Shown: piece by piece, positions 6,626-10,604 of the stretch
Position numbering within the stretch: position 1 is the stretch's first letter
Layout of the letters: each line of letters starts with the position of its first letter
Origin: Gammaproteobacteria bacterium
Lineage (GTDB): Bacteria; Pseudomonadota; Gammaproteobacteria; Steroidobacterales; Steroidobacteraceae
Direction of reading: 5' to 3'
Length of the DNA stretch: 10,604 nt
Assembly (NCBI GenBank): GCA_030038645.1
Contig: JASHSR010000173.1
Location: 1 to 10,604 of the forward strand
Position numbers and translations under genes: made by a program
The notes under the pieces: generated by a model
The model's database searches: none
What the model saw: only the letters and a program-made list of their open reading frames with translations
Told to the model about the DNA's origin: nothing

Positions 6626-7537
6626 TCAGTCGCGCTTGCTGCTGGACATGAGAGCCTGGCGATCCTTGATCCAGTTCTGCAGCGCCTCCGTGCGCGCCCT
6701 CGCACCTTCCGGGTCGGCTTCCATCGGCAGCACGGAATCGACGATTTGCTTGAAGTGCTGGGCGAGCGGCTCTTTCTGCTCGGGGTAGGGAATGATGTAG
6801 AGCTGGTTGGCCTCCATGGCCTCCTTGGTGCGCCGGGCCAACACGACCGGATCGAGGCCGTGGGCATGGATGCGGTGCAGCGACTGGATCACCTCGTCGT
6901 TGACGACGTAGCCCGTATTGCCGAGGTGGGCCGGGCGCACTTTGGTCGCTTCGGCGATGTTGCTGCGGATGTTCGCCGGACACAGCACGGACACGCCGAT
7001 GTCGTACCGGGCGAGAGCGAGGCGGTAGCTCTCCATCAGATTGATCACGGCCGCCTTCGCGGCCGAATAGATCGACGCGGCGGCGCTGCCGGAGAACCCG
7101 CCCATCGACGCGGTGGTGACGATGTAGCCACCGCGGCCTGCCGCGATCATGCGCGGCACGAAGGTCATCATGCCGTTCACCACGCCCCAGAAATTCACCC
7201 CCACGAGCCAGTCGAAGTCGTCGTAGGTCGACTTCTCGAGCGGGCCGAACGTGTTGACGCCGGCCGTGTTGAACAGCAGCTCCGGAGGCTTGCCGAACAC
7301 CTTCTCGACCTCGTCGCCGGCGCGTGCATAGGCGGCGCGGTCGGTCACGTCCAAATGGATCCCGTGAGCCTCGGCGCCCTGGGCGCGCAGCTTGGCGGCC
7401 GCCTCGTCGAGGGCGGCGCGGCGGATGTCGGCGATCACGATCTTGCACCCGGCTTCCGCGAATACGGTCGCTTGGCCGAAGCCCGCGCCCGATGCGCCGC
7501 CCGTGATGAACGCGACCTTGCCGGTATAGTCGATCAT
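6626..7537 (-). CDS. Short-chain dehydrogenase/reductase with C-terminal extension
   Basis: A 303-residue SDR. TGGASGAGFG at 12-21 binds the cofactor; Asp37 at the end of beta-2 (VIADIRR) suggests NAD(H) rather than NADP(H). NTAG at 90-93 replaces the usual NNAG, and the catalytic residues are Asn115, Ser144, Tyr157 and Lys161. About 50 residues beyond the usual 250 (PEQKEPLAQHF to the end) form an extra C-terminal segment rich in charged residues. The reading frame stays open upstream to about 8521, but the AAGAGG at 7550-7545 seven bases before this ATG and the start of the fold (YTGKVAFITGG) fix the start at 7537. It is followed on the same strand by the alpha/beta hydrolase. Likely an alcohol or ketone dehydrogenase in a catabolic route; the substrate is not readable from sequence. 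Confidence 0.87.
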   Translation of the reverse strand: MIDYTGKVAFITGGASGAGFGQATVFAEAGCKIVIADIRRAALDEAAAKLRAQGAEAHGIHLDVTDRAAYARAGDEVEKVFGKPPELLFNTAGVNTFGPLEKSTYDDFDWLVGVNFWGVVNGMMTFVPRMIAAGRGGYIVTTASMGGFSGSAAASIYSAAKAAVINLMESYRLALARYDIGVSVLCPANIRSNIAEATKVRPAHLGNTGYVVNDEVIQSLHRIHAHGLDPVVLARRTKEAMEANQLYIIPYPEQKEPLAQHFKQIVDSVLPMEADPEGARARTEALQNWIKDRQALMSSSKRD

Positions 7538-7544
7538 TGCGAGG

Positions 7545-7550
7545 CCTCTT
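7545..7550 (-). promoter_or_regulatory. Ribosome-binding site deciding the start of the second SDR
   Basis: AAGAGG on the minus strand, 7 bases before the ATG at 7537. This choice removes a long in-frame upstream extension that is antisense to the AlgH-like and membrane-protein genes. Confidence 0.55.
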
Positions 7551-7729
7551 CTCGTCGTTCCCCGGGGGTGGGGCCGGGAGCATACCTCAATCGCAACGCA
7601 CGACCGGCGCGGGGCGGGCGGCATCGAGCCCTGGACGGACATTCGCGGAGAGGACCGCGCCAACCGGTATCGTGGGCGCCAGGGAAGTGGAGGGGGTAGA
7701 ATTCTCCGCAAGCGGCCGCACGCCGTGCG

Positions 7730-8368
7730 ATGTCGCCGAGGCGAGTGTCGACAGTGAGTAGCGGTTGGTACCTTCAGCGCTGCGTAGCGGGGGCACTCTG
7801 CGCCCTCCTGCTCCTCTGCGGTCCCTCGCGGCCGACATCCGCGGCCGGTGCGAAGTCCGTCACTGCGATTTTCCTCGTCGCCCGAGACGATCTGCCGGAT
7901 CCCGATCCCGATTTCGCCGATTCGGTCGTGCTCGTGATGAACAACCTCGGTCCCGCCCCGGTCGGTATCATCGTGAACAGGCCCACGTCGGTTCCCGTCT
8001 CGCATCTGTTTCCGCAGATCAAGGGCCTCGCGCAGGTGAGCGACAAGGTGTACTTCGGCGGACCGGTGGAGTTCGGCTCCGTGTGGTTTCTGTTTCGCGC
8101 CGCGAAGGCGCCCGCGCATGCGGTTCAAGCGTGCGACGGCGTCTACTTGAGCGCGGACGGGGACCTGCTGCGCCAGCTGCTCGCCCGCGAGAAGCCCATG
8201 GACGGCCTGAAGATCTTTGTTGGACACGCGGGTTGGGCGCCGGGGCAGCTGCAGGCCGAGATCGCGCACGGCTACTGGACTCTCAAGCGCGCGGAGCCGG
8301 ACGTGATCTTCAACGGCAAGTCGGAGTACCCCTGGCCCTCGCCGCACCTTCCCAAGCGCAGCATTTGA
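7730..8368 (+). CDS. YqgE/AlgH (DUF179) family protein with predicted signal peptide
   Basis: A 212-residue member of the UPF0301/AlgH family. Family landmarks are FLVARDDLPDPDPDFADSVV at about 48-67, GIIVNRPT at 79-86, YFGGPVE at 108-114, and FVGHAGWAPGQLQAEI at 163-178. Members are usually about 185 residues and cytoplasmic; their biochemical role is unsettled (AlgH was linked to alginate regulation in Pseudomonas). This one carries an N-terminal basic stretch, a hydrophobic run at about 18-31 (VAGALCALLLLCG), and a small-residue cleavage-like site (PTSAAG, about 35-40), as in a Sec signal peptide. No lipobox is evident. The ATG has no clear Shine-Dalgarno sequence; GTG codons at 7745 and 7754 are possible starts, and both keep the hydrophobic segment. 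It is divergent from the second SDR across 192 bases, and a membrane-protein gene follows after 55 bases. The fold family is clear; its exported location and function are inference. Confidence 0.8.
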   Translation: MSPRRVSTVSSGWYLQRCVAGALCALLLLCGPSRPTSAAGAKSVTAIFLVARDDLPDPDPDFADSVVLVMNNLGPAPVGIIVNRPTSVPVSHLFPQIKGLAQVSDKVYFGGPVEFGSVWFLFRAAKAPAHAVQACDGVYLSADGDLLRQLLAREKPMDGLKIFVGHAGWAPGQLQAEIAHGYWTLKRAEPDVIFNGKSEYPWPSPHLPKRSI

Positions 8369-8387
8369 CGCGTCCGCGTAGACTTGC

Positions 8388-8409
8388 CGGGACCGGCCGT
8401 TCGGTCCCG
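8388..8409 (+). promoter_or_regulatory. Strong hairpin between the AlgH-like gene and the membrane-protein gene
   Basis: CGGGACCG (8388-8395) and CGGTCCCG (8402-8409) form a perfect 8-bp GC-rich stem with a 6-base loop. It ends 14 bases before the next ATG, right beside the GGGG (8412-8415) that could serve as that gene's ribosome-binding site. Only TT follows, so a classical intrinsic terminator is doubtful. An mRNA processing or stability element, a weak terminator, or a translation-limiting leader hairpin are alternatives. Confidence 0.45.
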
Positions 8410-8423
8410 TTGGGGCGCAGCTC

Positions 8424-8870
8424 ATGAGTTGGCTCGACTTCGCCAAGGCCGCCGGCCTGGCCGCTTTGGTCCTCGCGATAGACGTGCTCGTCGCAATCGC
8501 CGTCGTGTTCGCGTGGGGCATGCTCGTCGAGCCAGGCCATCCCCGCGCATATTACGAGACAGCCGGTGTGCCGATCGCGCGAGGGTCCACCCGAGTCGTT
8601 GGAACGGCGCTGGTGTTCGCGGCCGCGTGGCTGTTCTCGGCCCGCAAGCCCGAGCGAAATCCCTTCCTGTTCAGTGTGGCGCTGGTCGTGCTCTACGCGC
8701 TCTTCGACGGAGCGAGCGTGGCGTTCGCCGGCTTCTTCACCGCCAGCGTCGCCCTGACGATGTCCCTCAAGCTGCTTGCAGCGCTCGCCGGGGCATTCAT
8801 GGCTCTGCGGACGCGTCGGAGATCGCTGGCGCGATCGGTGGAGCTCCGCGATGCCGGACAGCGGGTTTGA
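8424..8870 (+). CDS. Small integral membrane protein, four predicted helices, unknown function
   Basis: I do not recognise the family. The 148-residue product has four hydrophobic segments at about 10-33, 57-72, 80-102 and 105-128, joined by short loops. The first loop holds PGHPRAYYETAG (about 37-48) with conserved-looking Pro, His and Tyr residues. A basic C-terminal stretch (RTRRRSLARS, about 129-138) would be cytoplasmic by the positive-inside rule, giving both termini inside if four helices span. The ATG at 8424 follows a GGGG at 8412-8415. It lies 55 bases after the AlgH-like gene on the same strand, with a strong hairpin between them, so co-transcription is possible but not assured. 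Codon use is as GC-rich as its neighbours, so it is probably a real gene and not a shadow; no better frame covers the region. Function cannot be assigned. Confidence 0.65.
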   Translation: MSWLDFAKAAGLAALVLAIDVLVAIAVVFAWGMLVEPGHPRAYYETAGVPIARGSTRVVGTALVFAAAWLFSARKPERNPFLFSVALVVLYALFDGASVAFAGFFTASVALTMSLKLLAALAGAFMALRTRRRSLARSVELRDAGQRV

Positions 8871-8888
8871 ACTGAAGGTCGTGCCGCT

Positions 8889-8919
8889 CCGCTGCTAAGC
8901 GGCCGATTTAATTGTCTTT
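8889..8919 (+). terminator. Possible weak intrinsic terminator after the membrane-protein gene
   Basis: CCGCT (8889-8893) and AGCGG (8898-8902) form a 5-bp stem with a 4-base loop, followed by an AT-rich stretch GATTTAATTGTCTTT that stands out in GC-rich DNA. A further repeat, CCGCCG (8920-8925) and CGGCGG (8935-8940), lies just beyond. The stem is short and the T-run interrupted, so this is tentative; TTTAAT at 8907-8912 could instead be a -10 element for the next gene, though I see no -35 partner. Confidence 0.25.
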
Positions 8920-9026
8920 CCGCCGGCAGTCGCTCGGCGGCACGAGGCGGGGGCGGAGCTTAGCTGTGGCGCAGGGGCGGCCGCCGCGGTAGGCTCTCCC
9001 GAAGTGCTCGAGCAGGGAGACTGCCC

Positions 9027-9338
9027 ATGGCGATCAAACGTCCATCCAAGAGCCGGGGTACGCCAGTCCGCAGACCCGTCAGTTCAGCGGCCGTGCGCCA
9101 CGTCGAAGTGCGGGCAAAGCATCAGATGGTTCCAGGGGAAGTCTACGAGGGCTGGCTGTGCAAGAGCGCCTCGTGCGGGCTCGTCATCGCCATCGCGCCC
9201 GCGCCGGAGGGGGGCAAGTCGGCTTCGCCCGAATCCGACGATCATCTGAGCGTCATCAAATGCCCGTATTGCGGGAATGAGGATCTTTACCGCTGGAACG
9301 CCCGGGGCAAGCACCCGTACACACCGAAAAGCGCCTGA
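9027..9338 (+). CDS. Small zinc-ribbon protein of unknown function
   Basis: A 103-residue basic protein. Four cysteines suggest a zinc ribbon: Cys45 and Cys50 (CKSASC) and Cys79 and Cys82 (KCPYCGNED). Each pair sits at the tip of a likely beta hairpin (EGWLCKSASCGLVIAIAP and LSVIKCPYCGNEDLYRW). The first pair is spaced by four residues rather than the more usual two. The N-terminal 30 residues are Lys/Arg-rich and probably disordered, which could mean nucleic-acid binding, but that is inference. GGGAG at 9015-9019 is 7 bases before the ATG and supports the start. It stands alone on the plus strand and converges on the transporter gene, with only 8 bases between the two stop codons. I do not recognise a named family. 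Confidence 0.7.
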   Translation: MAIKRPSKSRGTPVRRPVSSAAVRHVEVRAKHQMVPGEVYEGWLCKSASCGLVIAIAPAPEGGKSASPESDDHLSVIKCPYCGNEDLYRWNARGKHPYTPKSA

Positions 9339-9354
9339 GCCTGAGCTCAGGTGC
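9327..9354 (-). terminator. Intrinsic terminator of the MFS transporter gene, overlapping both converging gene ends
   Basis: GCGCCTGAGC (9331-9340) and GCTCAGGTGC (9345-9354) pair around a 4-base loop. On the minus strand the stem is 7 bp, one mismatch, then 2 bp, and it is followed at once by TTTT (9330-9327), the form of a Rho-independent terminator. In the plus-strand transcript the mismatch becomes a G-U pair, giving a 10-bp stem, but no T-run follows. The stop codons of both genes (9336-9338 plus, 9347-9349 minus) lie inside the stem. Confidence 0.6.
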
Positions 9355-10604
9355 GTGGTTCGGACGACTGCGCAATCGCCGCTGCGGGCATTCGGCCGCC
9401 GAGGCGTGCCGGCGCCGTTTCGGGGAACAGCATGAGCGCGATCTGCCCGACGGCGGTGGCTCCGATCAGATACCACGCAGGTGCGATCGAGCTGCCGGTG
9501 ATATGGATCAGCCAGGTGACCACCAGCTGCGTCGTGCCGCCGAAGAGCGCGATCGAGAGCGAGTAGATCGTGCCGAAGCCGGTGCTGCGGATCGCTCGCG
9601 GCAGCGCTTCGGCCAAGGCCGCGAAGAAGGAGCCGATATAGATCGACGACAGGGCGCCGAGCAGCGTCATGCCCGCGATCAGCGAGCCTTCCGACGGGGC
9701 GTCGACGACCCAGGCGAATACGGGATAGATCGCGACCAGGAAGGCGAGATTGCTCCAGACGTTGATCGGCCAGCGGCCATAGCGGTCGGACCACTGCCCG
9801 CCCAGCACGCAGAACGGCAGGCTGACGGCGTAGCTCGTGAGCTCTGCCACGAAGCCGGCCCGCGCCGACAGATGCAGCGTGTCCTGCGCGTAGGTCACGA
9901 TGTACGTGGATATGTAGGTGGCGATCGTGCCGGCGGCGAGGATGACCAGGCCGAGCACGATGACCCGCCAGTGGCGGCGCGTGAGGCGGGTGGGTGGCGC
10001 CTCGGCCGAGGGGCACGCCGCGGCCGGTAGCGGAGCCCCGGATCCTTGCTCGGTAGCGTGCAGCGTTGTGGGCTCTCCAGCATGCAGCGTCTCGGGCAGA
10101 CCGGTCCGCAGCCACAGCCCAAACGGCACGGCCGCCGCACCGAGCAGGAACGCAATTCGCCAACCGTACGCATCGAGCAGGGCGGCAGGCATGATTGCGG
10201 TCAGCGCCACACCGACCAGATTGCCGGCGATCAGCGCAATGAGCTGGCTCGCGCCCTGCCAGGAGACCGCCTCTCCGCGGCGCTCGGGACTCGCCGCCTC
10301 GGCGAGGAACGCGGTGTTCGAGCCCACCTCCCCGCCGAGCGAGAAGCCCTCGAGGAGGCGCGCGATCACCACCAGGATCGGAGCCGCGATGCCGATCCGG
10401 GCATAGGAGGGGATCAGCGCCATCGCCGTGATCGAGCCGCCGATCAGAACCAGGCACAGCAGCATCGCGGGCCTGCGCCCGGCGCGATCCGCATACCTCC
10501 CAAGGACGATGCCGCCGATGGGCCGCGTCGCGAATCCGGCGCCGAAGGTCGCGAGCGAGAGCATGAGGCTCCCGTAGGCCGTCGAGGTGGGAAAGAACGC
10601 GTGG
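9347..10604 (-). CDS. MFS transporter, metabolite:H+ symporter (MHS)-like (partial, N-terminus outside window)
   Basis: The frame is still open at the window edge: 13 further in-frame residues (HAFFPTSTAYGSL) precede the Met at 10564, so that Met is internal and the first helix is missing. Counting from it, the loop after helix 2 carries motif A (GRYADRAGRRPAM, about 22-34). RLLEGFSLGGEVG and FLAEAASPERRG (about 68-97) match the pattern of the MHS family, which includes citrate, proline/betaine, shikimate and dicarboxylate symporters. YGWRIAFLLG follows at about 132-141. A hydrophilic central loop (about 155-197) splits two six-helix halves, and a second motif A-like GGQWSDRYGRWP starts the second half's loop. 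The protein would sit in the inner membrane and import a small organic acid or osmolyte with protons; the substrate cannot be read. It ends within an intrinsic terminator hairpin. Confidence 0.88.
   Translation of the reverse strand, partial: HAFFPTSTAYGSLMLSLATFGAGFATRPIGGIVLGRYADRAGRRPAMLLCLVLIGGSITAMALIPSYARIGIAAPILVVIARLLEGFSLGGEVGSNTAFLAEAASPERRGEAVSWQGASQLIALIAGNLVGVALTAIMPAALLDAYGWRIAFLLGAAAVPFGLWLRTGLPETLHAGEPTTLHATEQGSGAPLPAAACPSAEAPPTRLTRRHWRVIVLGLVILAAGTIATYISTYIVTYAQDTLHLSARAGFVAELTSYAVSLPFCVLGGQWSDRYGRWPINVWSNLAFLVAIYPVFAWVVDAPSEGSLIAGMTLLGALSSIYIGSFFAALAEALPRAIRSTGFGTIYSLSIALFGGTTQLVVTWLIHITGSSIAPAWYLIGATAVGQIALMLFPETAPARLGGRMPAAAIAQSSEPRT

Noticed and set aside
7697..7702. TAGAAT as a -10 element for the AlgH-like gene
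   Set aside because: The distance to the start is suitable, but no -35-like hexamer is found at 16-18 bases upstream and the match also forms part of a GAATTC palindrome, so it is too weak to list as a promoter.
7538..8521. In-frame N-terminal extension of the second SDR up to 8521 (631 residues in all)
   Set aside because: The SDR fold begins at the Met at 7537 with a good ribosome-binding site. The extension is antisense to the AlgH-like and membrane-protein genes and has no domain.
9084..10457. A 457-codon minus-strand frame overlapping the transporter
   Set aside because: It is an out-of-frame shadow of the MFS gene; the real frame shows the MHS motifs and continuous membrane helices.
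1..10604. CRISPR arrays, mobile elements, tRNA/rRNA genes, toxin-antitoxin or phage-defence genes
   Set aside because: I found no repeat-spacer pattern, transposase or integrase motif, terminal repeats or tRNA-like folds; all frames of note are accounted for by chromosomal enzyme, signalling and transport genes.

Overview
The window is about 10.6 kb of GC-rich, tightly packed bacterial chromosome with eleven complete genes and two genes cut by the window edges. The content points to a gammaproteobacterium: the end of a Pil-Chp (type IV pilus chemosensory) cluster, followed closely by rsmE and bioA, is an arrangement I recall from Pseudomonas aeruginosa. High GC, SDR and hydrolase genes and an MHS-type transporter would fit a Xanthomonadales/Nevskiales/Steroidobacteraceae-like soil or water organism. 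That placement is inference. I see no IS element, integrase, CRISPR array, tRNA, rRNA or prophage gene.

Region 1 (1-923, plus): the receiver-domain end of a ChpA/PilL hybrid kinase and a CheW-like ChpC adaptor. Together they belong to the signalling array that controls type IV pili and twitching.

Region 2 (938-3965, minus): bioA (biotin synthesis) and rsmE (16S rRNA m3U1498 methyltransferase) are separated by one base. A Tam-like small-molecule methyltransferase follows. All three use S-adenosylmethionine, bioA as an amino donor and the other two as a methyl donor.

Region 3 (4101-5457, plus): ampD (cell-wall recycling amidase) overlaps a FabG-like SDR by 8 bases. It is divergent from bioA across a short intergenic region containing an 8-bp-stem hairpin.

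Region 4 (5474-7537, minus): a second SDR and an alpha/beta hydrolase, both of unknown substrate, possibly one catabolic unit.

Region 5 (7730-9338, plus): an AlgH/YqgE-family protein with an apparent signal peptide, an unrecognised four-helix membrane protein, and a small zinc-ribbon protein.

Region 6 (9347-10604, minus): an MFS/MHS-type symporter without its N-terminus. Its stop codon lies inside a hairpin that is followed by TTTT on the minus strand, a good candidate intrinsic terminator.

The window looks mostly like ordinary housekeeping and accessory chromosome. The points most worth a second look are the exported AlgH-like protein with its membrane-protein neighbour, the hairpins in front of several start codons, and the terminator built into two converging gene ends. 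No intergenic stretch exceeds 300 bases; the longest, 7538-7729, is 192 bases.
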